64,000 bases of DNA from positions 1 through 64,000 of the forward strand of contig CAWEBF010000012.1 of the NCBI GenBank assembly GCA_963807235.1, read 5' to 3'. This stretch comes from CAWEBF01 sp963807235 (GTDB taxonomy: Bacteria > Acidobacteriota > Vicinamibacteria > Vicinamibacterales > UBA2999). Positions 28,653 through 38,157 of the stretch are shown piece after piece. Numbering within the stretch: the first letter of the stretch is position 1; each line of letters starts with the position of its first letter. The translations under genes were made by a program, and so were the position numbers. The notes under the pieces were generated by a model, which saw only the letters and a program-made list of their open reading frames with translations, made no database searches and had not been told where the DNA came from.

Positions 28653-29228
28653 GTGACCACCACCCTTTCCCGCGACGCGGCCTGGGCGCTGCTGACCGAG
28701 TGGACGGCGAGCGACAGTCTGCGGAAGCACGCGCTTGCGGTCGAAGCCGCCGTGCGCGGATACGCCCGAGAGTTCGGCGAGGACGAAACCGGGTGGAGCG
28801 TCGTGGCCTTGCTCCACGATTTCGACTACGAGCGCTTCCCGACGGCGGAAGATCACCCGTTTCGCGGGTGCGAGGAGCTGGAGCGCCGCGGGTACCCGGC
28901 GTGGGTCACGCGGGCGATCCTCTCGCACGCCAACTACTCCGGTGTCGCCCGCGAGAGCCGGCTCGAGAAGACACTCTTTGCCTGCGACGAAATGGCCGGC
29001 ATGATCACGGCCGCAGCCTTGGTGCGGCCCTCGAAGAGCATCCTCGACCTCGAGGCCGCCTCGGTGATCAAGCGGATGAAGGACAAGGCGTTCGCGCGAG
29101 CAGTGTCGCGCGACGACCTGAGGGCAGGCGCCGAAGAACTAGGGCTGCCGCTGGCCGATCACGTCGCCAACGTGATCCGGTTCATGCGCCTGGAGGCCGA
29201 TGCGCTCGGCCTGCGCGGACTGAACTGA
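28653..29228 (+). CDS. HD-domain phosphohydrolase-like protein
   Basis: A 191-residue protein. The HD signature is VVALLHDFDYERFP (metal-binding His-Asp), with an upstream histidine in SLRKHALAVEAAVRGY and later histidines in DHPFRGCEELE and ILSHANYSGV. A final Asp-containing helix, LFACDEMAGMI, completes the metal site. HD proteins of this size hydrolyse phosphoesters or nucleotides; the substrate is unknown. Divergent from the kinase gene with 70 bases between the starts. Confidence 0.85.
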   Translation: MTTTLSRDAAWALLTEWTASDSLRKHALAVEAAVRGYAREFGEDETGWSVVALLHDFDYERFPTAEDHPFRGCEELERRGYPAWVTRAILSHANYSGVARESRLEKTLFACDEMAGMITAAALVRPSKSILDLEAASVIKRMKDKAFARAVSRDDLRAGAEELGLPLADHVANVIRFMRLEADALGLRGLN

Positions 29229-29238
29229 CGGCAACGCC

Positions 29239-29939
29239 TCAGACATAGAACTTCCAGGCGAGACCGACGCTCGGACGGATCATCCAGCCGTCCACGACCG
29301 ACTGCCCCAGCGTGTGCAGGCGCAGGCCGGCGACAACCTGCGCGTGCTCGGTCATGCCCGCCCGCACCTCCAGGCCCACCACGGGGCCGGCGGCGTATTG
29401 GGTGATGCGCGTCGATGGGAACTGAATCCCCGCAGGCAGGATGCCGCGTGGAATGCTGAACTCGATTTCGCGCACGACGCGCGAGAAGCCGACGCCGCCC
29501 AGATACGCGAGCTCGACGCGGCCGCCGAGCGGCTGCCGGGCGACGAGCAGCGCGCTCATGGTCGTGGCCCGCACACGCGTACTCTGCCCGATGATTGACG
29601 GGAAACTGAAGTCCCTGATCGGCTGGGGAAGGGACGGAGTGAGCGCAGGAAGATCGAGTGCCCCGAAAAAAGATCGGACCCCCGAGATCTCCCTCGATCT
29701 CGGCCAGGCCTGAAGAACTCGGCTTCGACGCCGAAGCGCTCCGTGATGCCCGCGCCGACACGAATGGCACCCGCAAACGCTTCACCACTGCCGGTGTTGA
29801 AGGTGGAACCGCCGGATTGTGTCGAAGACGTGCGCACGACCTCCGCCCCGATCGCCCCGCCGACGTACAGTCCTTGTGCCCGTGCGGCGCCCGCCCACAA
29901 CACACTCACAACCGTGATTGCCACCCCGACGATTCGCAT
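29239..29939 (-). CDS. outer-membrane beta-barrel protein, twice frameshifted
   Basis: ATG 29939 opens a signal peptide (MRIVGVAITVVSVLWAGAAR) and strands such as GLYVGGAIGAEVVRT and IRVGAGITERFGVEAEFF. Breaks near 29705 and 29655 lead through EIEGDLGGPIFFRG and ALTPSLPQPIRDFSFPS to SALLVARQPLGGRVELAYLG, ending WKFYV with the terminal aromatic of barrel proteins. The second break is repaired by adding one G to CGGGGC. About 230 residues, the size of 8-stranded OmpW/OmpX-like barrels. Function unknown. Confidence 0.65.
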
Positions 29940-30063
29940 CTCCCTATTATTCGACCGCCACGGTTTTGGCAACAGCTGAGCAGTATGGCGACAACAGCGG
30001 TGCGACGTTATCGTCCGCGCGATCCGCTATGGCATACTGCCGCTCTCCCCCGCGAGGTAGACC

Positions 30064-31420
30064 ATGAAGGCTCTCGCTAGGCTCATCGGGATCTGTGTCG
30101 GCACGCTCATCATCGGGGCGGCTCCCGCTGTCGCCCAGAACGCGTACGAAGTGTGGGCCATCGACCAGTCCAACTCCTTGGCAAGACCTTCGGTGGAACG
30201 GTGTACATCTATGACGGCAAAGATCTCGAGCGCGGCCACAAGGCGGCTGAGGCAACGCCTGAGATGATCGATCTGAGCGGCGACGTAGCCGCGATGTGCT
30301 TCGCCAAGACCGGTGCGAACCCGGTGCGTCCGCACATGCTGGCCATGAATGCGAGTCAGACGCACGCGATCGATCTCCTTCGTCGCCAGCGGCCACGTGT
30401 TGATCCTGGATGCGCCGACCCGGATGCCGATCGATTGCATCCGCACGTCGATTGGCGCGGGCGGTGCGCGGCAGGTCCACTTCGCCATTCCCTCTCCTGA
30501 CGAACGCTACATCGCGGTGGCGAACCAGAACGGCAAGCTGTTCGAGCGCATCGACACGAACTACGCGACCAACACCTTCGTGCTGAACACGGCGGCCGGC
30601 ATCAATCTGGCGACTTGCACGACGCCGAATGGCGTCGCGTGCCAGCTTGCTGATGTGCGGCCGGACAATGCCCCGATTTGTCCCATCATCGAGGCGACGA
30701 GCCGCTACGTGTTCGTCACGCTGCGGGGCGGCGGCCTGTTCGTCGTGGATGCGAAGACGACGCCGATGCAGATCGTCGCCGAATACGACATCGACACCGT
30801 GCATCCCAATGGCTGCCTGGGCGCGCAGGTGGGCGCCAAGATGTACGTGGATTCGGGCGGAGGCACGCCGACCCACCTCTTCGGGGCCGACATCTACGCG
30901 TTCCCGGTGACGGGATTCTCGCCGCTCAACCCTCCGAATATCCCGCCTGCCGAGGGTCGTGCTGAGCGACACGACGGACGAGGCGGATGCGCATGGAGCG
31001 ACCCTCACCAATCACCAGCGCTATCTCTGGGTCGCCGATCGGGGAAGAAACTTCATCTGGTCGATCGACACGCAGACGGACCAGGTCGTCAACGAGATTC
31101 AGCTGGCCGGCGCCGTCAGCGACGACCCGACGCCCGATCTGCTGGCCACTTCGCCGAACGGCAGCCACGTCTTCATGTCACTCCGCGGTCCGAACCCGCT
31201 CACGGCCGACCCGCACGTCAGCACCGGCAGCACGCCCGGCGTGGGCGTCATCAAGGTACTGGCAAACGGGCAAGGTGGGCGGTTCGAGGCACTGGCACCC
31301 GCGACAAACGTCGATGCGGGCGGCGTGGAACGGGCGGACATCCACGCCCTGACGATCCGGCCGCAAATAGGTCTGTTTGTCTGCCTGACATGCCGACTGC
31401 ATTTGAAAGTGCTCTGCTGA
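30064..31420 (+). CDS. secreted beta-propeller-like protein, frameshifted at least three times
   Basis: A signal peptide (MKALARLIGICVGTLIIGAA) leads to AYEVWAIDQSNS. Successive frames after breaks near 30177, 30350 and 30945 give GKTFGGTVYIYDGKDLE, SGHVLILDAPTRMPIDCI, RYVFVTLRGGGLFVVD and QRYLWVADRGRNFIWSIDTQ, the recurring blades of a YncE/lactonase-like propeller. Blades such as LLATSPNGSHVFMSLRGPNP close the protein. The end is uncertain: the frame runs to 31420, past the start of the next gene. No active-site residues could be assigned. Confidence 0.6.
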
Positions 31421-31821
31421 ACTTGAAGCTCTACGAGCTGCGACGAGAGCCTGTGCTTCGCGAAGCCAGAGCCTGGTTCCTGCGAGACTTCAACCCGGAG
31501 AGCCTCGCCGAGCTGGGCGAGACCCTCAGCGGTGAACGGAACGCCTCCTTTCGCATGGTGCTCGGCTACTGGGACATGGCGGCTTCGCTGGTGACGAGCG
31601 GGGCGATCGATGCCACGGCGTTCCTTGCGGCGCACGGCGAAATCTTCGCGACCTTCGGCAAGATTCAGCCGTTTCTCGACGAAATCCGGCAGACTAGTGG
31701 CGAGTTCGACTTCTGCATGCACATGGAGAAGGTTGTCATGGCCCACCCGAACGCCGGTTTGATCGTGCTCCGGAGGCGTGAGGCCATCAGGGCAGCCGCG
31801 AAAGCACGTTCGACCGGCTGA
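31390..31821 (+). CDS. conserved hypothetical protein
   Basis: A 143-residue soluble helical protein with no signal peptide: LKLYELRREPVLREARAWFL, FRMVLGYWDMAASLVTSGAI and EIFATFGKIQPFLDEIRQ. I recognise the pattern as an uncharacterised family frequent in Acidobacteriota (possibly DUF4760-like), but know no function. The start is ATG 31390, inside the uncertain 3' end of the propeller gene. The next gene begins 176 bases downstream. Confidence 0.6.
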   Translation: MPTAFESALLNLKLYELRREPVLREARAWFLRDFNPESLAELGETLSGERNASFRMVLGYWDMAASLVTSGAIDATAFLAAHGEIFATFGKIQPFLDEIRQTSGEFDFCMHMEKVVMAHPNAGLIVLRRREAIRAAAKARSTG

Positions 31822-31997
31822 CAACGGGCCGTGGTAGCCTTGCCCGTATGTCGTGAGCGACGCCGCCCTCGATCCGGGCTCCGCCTCGAAGATTCCTGCG
31901 AATCCGCCCGGTCGTCTCCCGGCATGCCACTTGCCCTTAGGCATGAAGTTTCGGCGGTCGCGACGCTTCGTGCCGTCTCACACCTGGAGTGGTCGAG

Positions 31998-33686
31998 ATG
32001 AGAGTGACGTCAGCTGTGTTGACGGTGTCGATCGTGTTGCTGGCGGGCCAGGGCGCGTTGGCGCAGGACGCAACGGCCCCTCGCCCGGCCATCCCCACGT
32101 TCTTGGGTGATACAGGCCTCTGGTTCGTCCCCAGCGCCGAGGTCGTTGGGGCCAAACTCTGGTCCGCCAGCGTCTACCGCACGGTCCTGGACTACAACCA
32201 GGGGTTTACGAACCTGGCGTTCTTTCCTGTCACGTTCTCGGCCGGCCTGGGCCGCCGGGCCGAGGTCTTCGGCTCGTTGCGCACCGTGACGCGCATCGAT
32301 CGCGATATCCGCCCGCTCTTCGTCCCAAGCAATGTCGAGAATGGTGGCGTGCTGAACGGCTACCCGTTCGTCCGGGAACCGTGGACCGGTAACGATATGG
32401 GCGACCTGATCGTCGGCGGAAAGGTCAACCTCGCCTCACAGTTGCGCAACGCACCGGTGGCTTTCGCCGTTCGGACGATGTTCAAGCTGCCGACGGCCGA
32501 TGCCGAAACAGGGGCCGGCACCGGCGAGTTGGACTACATACTGGATGGAATCTTCAGCGGCGTGGCCGGCGGGGTCGAGCTCTCCGGCTTTGCCGGCATG
32601 GCGTGGCGAGGCGATCCCGACGAGGTCCATCTCTCCGACAGTTTGCGTTGGGGAATCGGAGCGGGCTTCGGCGCGCGCAGCAGTTTCCGGTTCACGGCCG
32701 AGCTGTTCGGGGACGTTGCCTTCGACGACGTCGCCTGGCGCGACGCCCTGCCGCCTGCCGCCATCGACGGGTCGCGGCCTCCGGTCATCTCGGAGCGCGG
32801 ATCTGATCTGACCGCGGCGTTTGGCGCAACCTGGCAGCACAGGAGCGGCTTCTTCGCCGGCGCGGGCCTCAGCTACCGGTTGGGCCTCGAAAGCCGGAGC
32901 GACGCCATGCCAGGATTCTCGGACAACTCGCTCGACGCCCTCGGCGCCCAGTTCCGGATCGGTTTCTCGCCCGGCCGGAAGCCCGCGCCCCCGCCTCCGG
33001 TGACACCCACACCCACTCCGGCTCCGGCACCGGCTCCACCGGTCGTGACGGCTCCGCCACCGGCACCCGCGCCGCCTCCGAACCGTCCGCCGACGCTGAC
33101 CGCCCAGTGCGACCCGTGCCGCATCCCAGTCGGCGGAACGATCAAAATCGTGGCCCAGGGCCAGGACCCGGACGGCGATCAGCTGACCTACGTCTGGACC
33201 GCCTCCGCCGGGACGCTCGGCGACACGCGTGCGGCCGCCACCACCTGGAGAGCGGAGACCGTGCCAGGAAAGGTCACGCTCACTGTCGTGGCCTCCGACG
33301 GGCGCGGCGGTCAGGCGACTCAAACACTCGCGATCGAGGTCTTCGCGCCCGCGGTCCCCGCGCTCGAGATCCTCTTCGATTTCGACCAGGCGACGCTCAG
33401 ACCGGAGGCAATCCCGATTCTGGATCAGGCCGTCCAGGCCCTGAACGCCGCTCCCGCGCGCACCATTCGAGTGGAGGGCCACGCCAGCGCCGAAGGCACC
33501 ACCGAGTACAACCAGGCGCTCAGCGAGCGCCGGACCGCAGCCGCCCGCAACTACCTGATCATGCGGGGCATCGCGCCGGGCCGAATCACCTCGCAGGGCT
33601 TTGGCGAGACGCGGCCTGTGAACGAGAACCGGACCGAGGTGGAGCGACGGTTGAATCGACGAGGCGTGCTGATCGTGGTGCAGTAG
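31998..33686 (+). CDS. OmpA-family outer-membrane protein
   Basis: A 562-residue protein: signal peptide (VTSAVLTVSIVLLAGQGALA), a large N-terminal barrel-like domain (about 30-325), a Pro/Thr/Ala linker (about 330-365), an Ig/PKD-like segment (TIKIVAQGQDPDGDQLTYVW) and a C-terminal OmpA peptidoglycan-binding domain with ILFDFDQATLRPEAIPILD, IRVEGHASAEGTTEYN and LSERRTAAARNYLI. It tethers the outer membrane to the wall. ATG 31998 is preferred to GTG 31989. A GTCTTA/TAAGAC inverted repeat (33693-33711) and a strong hairpin follow. Confidence 0.9.
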   Translation: MRVTSAVLTVSIVLLAGQGALAQDATAPRPAIPTFLGDTGLWFVPSAEVVGAKLWSASVYRTVLDYNQGFTNLAFFPVTFSAGLGRRAEVFGSLRTVTRIDRDIRPLFVPSNVENGGVLNGYPFVREPWTGNDMGDLIVGGKVNLASQLRNAPVAFAVRTMFKLPTADAETGAGTGELDYILDGIFSGVAGGVELSGFAGMAWRGDPDEVHLSDSLRWGIGAGFGARSSFRFTAELFGDVAFDDVAWRDALPPAAIDGSRPPVISERGSDLTAAFGATWQHRSGFFAGAGLSYRLGLESRSDAMPGFSDNSLDALGAQFRIGFSPGRKPAPPPPVTPTPTPAPAPAPPVVTAPPPAPAPPPNRPPTLTAQCDPCRIPVGGTIKIVAQGQDPDGDQLTYVWTASAGTLGDTRAAATTWRAETVPGKVTLTVVASDGRGGQATQTLAIEVFAPAVPALEILFDFDQATLRPEAIPILDQAVQALNAAPARTIRVEGHASAEGTTEYNQALSERRTAAARNYLIMRGIAPGRITSQGFGETRPVNENRTEVERRLNRRGVLIVVQ

Positions 33687-33712
33687 ACACTGGTCTTAAA
33701 TCATGTAAGACT

Positions 33713-33741
33713 CGTCCGCCATGGAGAAATCCAGGCGGACG
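33713..33741 (+). terminator. hairpin with GAAA tetraloop between ompA-like gene and next gene
   Basis: CGTCCGCC (33713-33720) pairs with GGCGGACG (33734-33741), and inside it TGGA pairs with TCCA around a GAAA loop, leaving one unpaired A. GGTTGCTTT follows, a modest U tract. It could end ompA-like transcription. The annotated ATG of the next gene (33721) lies inside the stem-loop. Confidence 0.55.
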
Positions 33742-34812
33742 GGTTGCTTTAACTGCCTCCTCGTATTGCTGGCGCTGCCACAGATTACGGGCACCGCCGC
33801 GCAACGAGGTCAACCGCAGCCTCAGGAGCCCATCGCGGCCATCGTTGAGGCATTCCGGACCCACGACCTGGTGGCCGTCAGCGACCCGCACGGCAACCTG
33901 CAGACGCAGTTGTTTCTCCGGACGCTCGTCACCGACCCGCGGTTCGCCGCCGTGGTCAACGACCTCGTGATCGAAGTCGGCAGCGCTCGCTACCAGGACG
34001 TGATGGACCGGTATATCCGCGGCGAGCAGATCCCGATCGAAGCGGTGCGGCCAGCCTGGCAGAACACCACGGTGGCCAACCAGATCTGGGCCGACGAGGT
34101 GCTGTTCGAGTCCATTCGCAAGGGCAATGCGTCGCGTCCGAGGGACAGGCAGGTGCGCGTGCTGCTGGGTGATCCGCCCATCGACTGGGCTGACGTGAAG
34201 ACGCGAGAAGATCACTTCCGATGGCTGGGCATGCGGGATAGCTATCCAGCCGCGTTGGTTCAAGTGGAGGTGCTGGCGAAGCGCCGGAAGGCACTCCTCG
34301 TCTGGGGTCACATGCACTTTCAACGCCGGCAGATCATGTCGAACTTCGACATGTCGGACTGGCGCATGCAGACCATCGTGAGCCTGATCGAGCGCGCGTC
34401 GCCGACGAAGGTGTTCACGATCTGGCGGCTCGACGAGGAGTTGGAAAAGTTGGTCCCGGGTCTGGCCTCGTGGGCGGTGCCGAGTCTCGCGGTCACGCGT
34501 GGCACGACGCTCGGCGAGACGGATGTCGCTCGCCTGTCACCGCGTCTCGCTCTCGCTCGCATGATGGTCAAAGGCGATGCTCTGGTGCCGCTACCGAGGG
34601 AACAGTGGCTCTCGATGCCGGTCGAAGAACAGCTCGATGCTGTGCTTTATCTGGGGCCCGCCGCACGGATGACCGAGATCACCACGCCCGCCCAGGCGTG
34701 CGCCCAGCCCGGGTTTCTCGAAGAGCGTCTGCGGCGCATCGCCCTGACCGGCATACCGGCCTTCGAAGCCGATCGCGTGAAGAAAGTGTGCGCGGTGGGA
34801 TCCGCCCGCTGA
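33721..34812 (+). CDS. secreted hypothetical protein, ChaN/erythromycin-esterase-like
   Basis: 363 residues with an export signal (CFNCLLVLLALPQITGTAAQ). THDLVAVSDPHGNLQTQLFL, then VRVLLGDPPIDWADVKTRED and ALLVWGHMHFQRR resemble the loop layout of EreA/ChaN-type hydrolases (heme-binding ChaN or esterase-like), but the match is weak and I would not assign an activity. The start codon is uncertain: ATG 33721 sits in a hairpin and no good alternative is seen before the signal peptide. Confidence 0.6.
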   Translation: MEKSRRTGCFNCLLVLLALPQITGTAAQRGQPQPQEPIAAIVEAFRTHDLVAVSDPHGNLQTQLFLRTLVTDPRFAAVVNDLVIEVGSARYQDVMDRYIRGEQIPIEAVRPAWQNTTVANQIWADEVLFESIRKGNASRPRDRQVRVLLGDPPIDWADVKTREDHFRWLGMRDSYPAALVQVEVLAKRRKALLVWGHMHFQRRQIMSNFDMSDWRMQTIVSLIERASPTKVFTIWRLDEELEKLVPGLASWAVPSLAVTRGTTLGETDVARLSPRLALARMMVKGDALVPLPREQWLSMPVEEQLDAVLYLGPAARMTEITTPAQACAQPGFLEERLRRIALTGIPAFEADRVKKVCAVGSAR

Positions 34813-34827
34813 CGGCGGTCCGCGATT

Positions 34828-35386
34828 CTAACGTCGGATGGGCTCGGGGGCGTCGGCGTACCTGCGGTATTTGCCCAGCAGAGTGCCGATCGTGACGAGA
34901 ATCGGGAACACGAGACGCTGTACAAGCGCCGGAATCTCCAGCATCACGAATTCGCTCCGATAGCGCCGGATCAGAGTACGCGGCCTCGAACATGTTGGGC
35001 GCCTTGCCGCCGTTGCGCCTCGTCGAGTCGAAGAGCTGGGTCAGGAAGTACTCGATGTTGTCCGGAGGTTCGATGTAGCCCAGGCACTCGAGATCGCCGT
35101 CGCCCGCGTTCCAGAATTTGTGGGCCTCGCCCGGCTTGAAGACGACGCTCTCCCCCACCCCGGCAAACTGCGGCGGCTGTCCTGGCCGCTGATACGCCAT
35201 GCGCCCGCGCTGGACCGTCAAGCCCTCCTCCTGCAGCAGATGGGCGTGCATCGGAGGTCCGGAACCAGGCCGCACCAGGTTCACCGCTTCGAGACGATCC
35301 CCGGCGAGGCCAGGCGAGACGCGGAGAAACGTCAAGCGCTCTCCCGCGCCGTTCTCGATGATGTGAGGATAGGTGTAACGCGACAT
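34828..35386 (-). CDS. cupin-domain protein with C-terminal membrane helix, frameshifted
   Basis: ATG 35386. A cupin_2 barrel is visible: SGPPMHAHLLQEEGLTVQRG (metal-binding His pair and Glu) and VFKPGEAHKFWNAGDGDLEC (second motif). After a one-base break near 34977, the next frame gives FVMLEIPALVQRLVFPILVT, a hydrophobic helix, and ends with KYRRYADAPEPIRR at TAG 34828-34830. About 185 residues. The ligand or reaction is unknown. Repeat copy C lies just upstream. Confidence 0.7.
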
Positions 35387-35414
35387 GAGCGAACGAGCGC
35401 GCTTGGCGGGCGCC

Positions 35415-35491
35415 GCCCCGCGAAGCGGGGCCAAAAGACACTGTAATAGCGAGGCGGAGCCTGAGTGTTGCTGTGGCGAAGCCTCGCTATT
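35415..35491 (+). repeat. composite palindromic repeat, copy C
   Basis: GCCCC-GCGAAGC-GGGGC hairpin (35415-35431), CAAAAGACACTG (35432-35443), then an 11-bp inverted repeat AATAGCGAGGC (35445-35455) and GCCTCGCTATT (35481-35491) around a 25-base loop. The minus-strand TAG at 35489-35487 is the stop of the methyltransferase gene. Confidence 0.8.
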
Positions 35492-36170
35492 CCTTGACGC
35501 AGGTGACGAGCGACCAGATCGGCAGCGACACCTTCTGAATCGACAGCGGCTGCAGCTCGGCCTGCGAGAGAAACCGCGGCAGATCGATATCCGACTTGAA
35601 CCCGATGTGCACCGTCAGCGGCGAGATCGCCTTCTCCATCATCGACAGCACGGGGTTCGTGCTGAGGAAGTGGTTCAGGATGATGATGCGGCCTCCCGGG
35701 CGGCAGACCCGCCGCATCTCGCGGACCACCTGCACTGGATCGGGCACGACGCTGATGAGGTACGGCGCGTAGACGACGTCGAAGGCATCGTCGGCGAAGG
35801 TCATCGCCGCGGCATCCATCTCCATCAGCCGCACGTTGGAGATCCCCTGCCGAGAGACCCGCTCACGCGCCTTGTCGAGCATCGACGCCGAGAAGTCGAT
35901 CCCCGTGATATGGCAGTGGCGCGGATACAGCGCCATGTTGATGCCGGTGCCCACGCCCACTTCAAGCAGTCGATCGCCCGGCTTGATGCCCAGTCGATTC
36001 TTGGCGTAGAGGCGGCCCGGATGCAGCAGCGGACCAAAGGTCAGGTCGTAGACACCCGACAGTTTTTCGTAGACCCGGCCGACGAAATCGTTTTCGACGA
36101 CGGTACCAGACAACGCTTGTGCGCCTACATCGGCCGTGAAGTCGGGGTTTTCCCGGTCGAAGAGCGGCAT
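35487..36170 (-). CDS. class I SAM-dependent methyltransferase (phospholipid N-methyltransferase-like)
   Basis: A 227-residue enzyme. VYEKLSGVYDLTFGPLLHPG resembles the N terminus of PmtA/UbiE-type methyltransferases. The SAM-binding motif I is LLEVGVGTGINM, acidic motif II is ITGIDFSASMLDKARER, and motif III includes FDVVYAPYLISVVPDP. It may methylate phosphatidylethanolamine, a role typical of PmtA (inference). The frame ends in repeat copy C. Upstream on the same strand is nuoI, 28 bases away. Confidence 0.82.
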   Translation of the reverse strand: MPLFDRENPDFTADVGAQALSGTVVENDFVGRVYEKLSGVYDLTFGPLLHPGRLYAKNRLGIKPGDRLLEVGVGTGINMALYPRHCHITGIDFSASMLDKARERVSRQGISNVRLMEMDAAAMTFADDAFDVVYAPYLISVVPDPVQVVREMRRVCRPGGRIIILNHFLSTNPVLSMMEKAISPLTVHIGFKSDIDLPRFLSQAELQPLSIQKVSLPIWSLVTCVKE

Positions 36171-36198
36171 CAGCTGCGGGGACTATACCTTGGAAGGA

Positions 36199-36654
36199 TC
36201 AGGCGGACAAGCCGCCGCGCCCGGGGGGCACCGCTGCGGCAGGAGGCGCGACAAGCATATCTGTCTTGTCCCATACGAAATCGTCCTTGCTGTAGACCGC
36301 CAGCTCGTAGTCCTTCCCCATGAAGATGGCCGAAACCGGACAGGCTTCCTCGCACATGCCGCAGAAGATGCAGCGCGTTTTGTGAATCTGGTACACCGAC
36401 GCGTATCGTGGTCCAGCAAGGACGCTGCCGTCGTTTTCCGCGGCCTCGAGATAGATGGCGTCGGCCGGGCAGGCGACCGAGCACAGCCCGCACGCCACGC
36501 ACTTTTCCAGCCCGTTCTCATCCCGCATCAACACCTGTTTACCGCGGTATTTGGGGAAGACGGGGACTTTCTCGTAAGGGTAATTCACCGTCACTTTCTT
36601 CCGGAAAAAGTGCCGGAAGGTGAGTGAAAACCCCTTCAGGAAGGGTCCGATCAT
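36199..36654 (-). CDS. nuoI: NADH-quinone oxidoreductase subunit I-like 2[4Fe-4S] protein
   Basis: A 151-residue ferredoxin-type subunit of respiratory complex I, facing the cytoplasm at the membrane. It has two canonical clusters, CVACGLCSVACP and CIFCGMCEEACP, spaced as in NuoI, and the family N terminus KGFSLTFRHFFRKKVTVNYP with PRYRGK-like YRGKQVLMR. The other complex I genes are not nearby in this window, so it is separated from its usual operon. It is divergent from a sensor kinase, with repeat copy D between them. Confidence 0.88.
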   Translation of the reverse strand: MIGPFLKGFSLTFRHFFRKKVTVNYPYEKVPVFPKYRGKQVLMRDENGLEKCVACGLCSVACPADAIYLEAAENDGSVLAGPRYASVYQIHKTRCIFCGMCEEACPVSAIFMGKDYELAVYSKDDFVWDKTDMLVAPPAAAVPPGRGGLSA

Positions 36655-36693
36655 GAGCCCCGATCATATCAGGACCAAGGGGCCCGGGCCACC

Positions 36694-36819
36694 GGCTCGG
36701 TATGCGGCCCAAAAGCGACGCTTGTACTCGGTGCGACTCCGCATACCGAGCCCGGCGTGCGAAGCACGCCAAAAGATACTGGAACCAATCAAGGGTGGAA
36801 CGCGGACTTGGTTGGTTCC
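36694..36819 (+). repeat. composite palindromic repeat, copy D (double)
   Basis: First a perfect 14-bp inverted repeat GGCTCGGTATGCGG (36694-36707) / CCGCATACCGAGCC (36739-36752) enclosing CCCAAAAGCGACG. Then a GAA-loop hairpin GCGTGC-GAA-GCACGC (36755-36769), CAAAAGATACTGG (36770-36782) and a 13-bp inverted repeat, one mismatch (36781-36793 and 36807-36819). This copy lies between divergent genes and contains no stop codon used by either. Confidence 0.75.
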
Positions 36820-36821
36820 CT

Positions 36822-36827
36822 TACAAT
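36822..36827 (+). promoter_or_regulatory. -10 box for a leaderless transcript (sensor kinase)
   Basis: TACAAT ends six bases before GTG 36834. The preceding 13-bp inverted repeat of copy D would overlap the -35 region. Confidence 0.45.
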
Positions 36828-36833
36828 TGACCC

Positions 36834-38157
36834 GTGTTCCAGGAGCCGCGTTATCTCTCCGCGGAGCAGTTCCTTCTCACGACGCTCATCGTCAAACTGG
36901 CCGTGATGGCCGTGCTGGCCACCATGTTGGCCCGGTACCGGCGTTTCCGGCACATTCTGATCTTCGAACGGCGCGGATGGGTGGATCGACTCGTCTTCAC
37001 GTTGGCCCTGGCCGTGCCGCTTATGGCTGGGGTGACGTCGCGCGTCCTGCTCAATTACCGTGCCGCCGATCTGACGCTGGAAGGCGCGTTCCTGGCCGGT
37101 CTCATCGCCGGTCCCTATACCGGCGGATTGGTGGGCTTTCTCGTGGCCGCGCCCGCGCTTCTCAGCCGGCGAGTACGGCGCAATGCCGTTCGCGATCGGC
37201 TGTGGCTTTGCGGGCGGCGGCTTGCGCGAGCTGTGCCCCAAGGAAGTCATCTGGCAGTTCACGCCGTTCGTGTTCGTGGACCTGCCCCGCCATCTCTGGA
37301 AGACACTTCACAAGCTGGAGTCCAGCTGGCCGCTGATCCTGCTGGCCGCGCCCGTGGCGCTCGAGATGGTGCGCCTGACCGTGGGCGCGCGCTGGGGCGT
37401 GCACCGGCTTTTCTATCTTGATTCACCGTCGCTGCCGATGAACGCCCTGGTGATCCTGGCCACGGTGCTCGCCGTCGCGACGCCGATCAAGATCTGGAAT
37501 TCGGCCCGCATCGAGCACCGCCTGGAGGAACAGGAGACGCTGCTGCTGGCGGCCAAGATCGAAGCACTGAAAAGCCAGATCAACCCGCACTTCCTGTTCA
37601 ACACGCTGACCTCGATCACGTCGCTCATCCGCTCGGAGCCGGACACCGCCCGGATGCTCATCATCAAGCTCTCGGCGCTGCTGCGCCGGCTGATGCGCAG
37701 CCACGAACATTTCGTGACCCTGCGCGAAGAGCTGGAGTCGGTGGACGAGTACCTGGACATCGAGGTCGTGCGCTTCGGCCAGACGCTGCGGGTCCACAAG
37801 GACATCGCCCCCGACACGCTGGATCTCGTTGTGCCGAGCATGATCCTGCAGCCGCTTGTCGAAAACGCCATCAAGCATGGTCTGGCGCGGAAGATCGATC
37901 CGGGATCCATCACGCTACGCGCGACCCGCGCCGCGGGCCGGGCTGTCATCGAGGTCGAGGACGACGGCATGGGGTTCCTGATGGAGCGGCTGGCTCAGCC
38001 GATGTCGAGCGGCATCGGGCTGGCCAACGTGCGTGAACGGCTGCGTGTCATTTACGGCGCCTCGGGTCAGCTGGCGCTGACCAGCGAGCCCGGGAAAGGC
38101 ACCCTCGCGCGGATCGAGATCCCCGAAATGAGCACGCCGGCGCGTATCTCCGCATGA
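36834..38157 (+). CDS. LytS-type sensor histidine kinase, frameshifted
   Basis: The N-terminal frame (from GTG 36834) gives several membrane helices (LTTLIVKLAVMAVLATML, and GAFLAGLIAGPYTGGLVGF). A one-base break near 37165 leads to EYGAMPFAIGCGFAGGGLRE and on to the cytoplasmic kinase: phospho-acceptor histidine in KSQINPHFLFNTLTSITSLI, N-box VPSMILQPLVENAIKHGL and G-boxes VEVEDDGMGF-like EVEDDGMGF and GIGLANVRERL. About 440 residues of the LytS/YehU class. The stop overlaps the response-regulator start (ATGA). Signal unknown. Confidence 0.85.
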
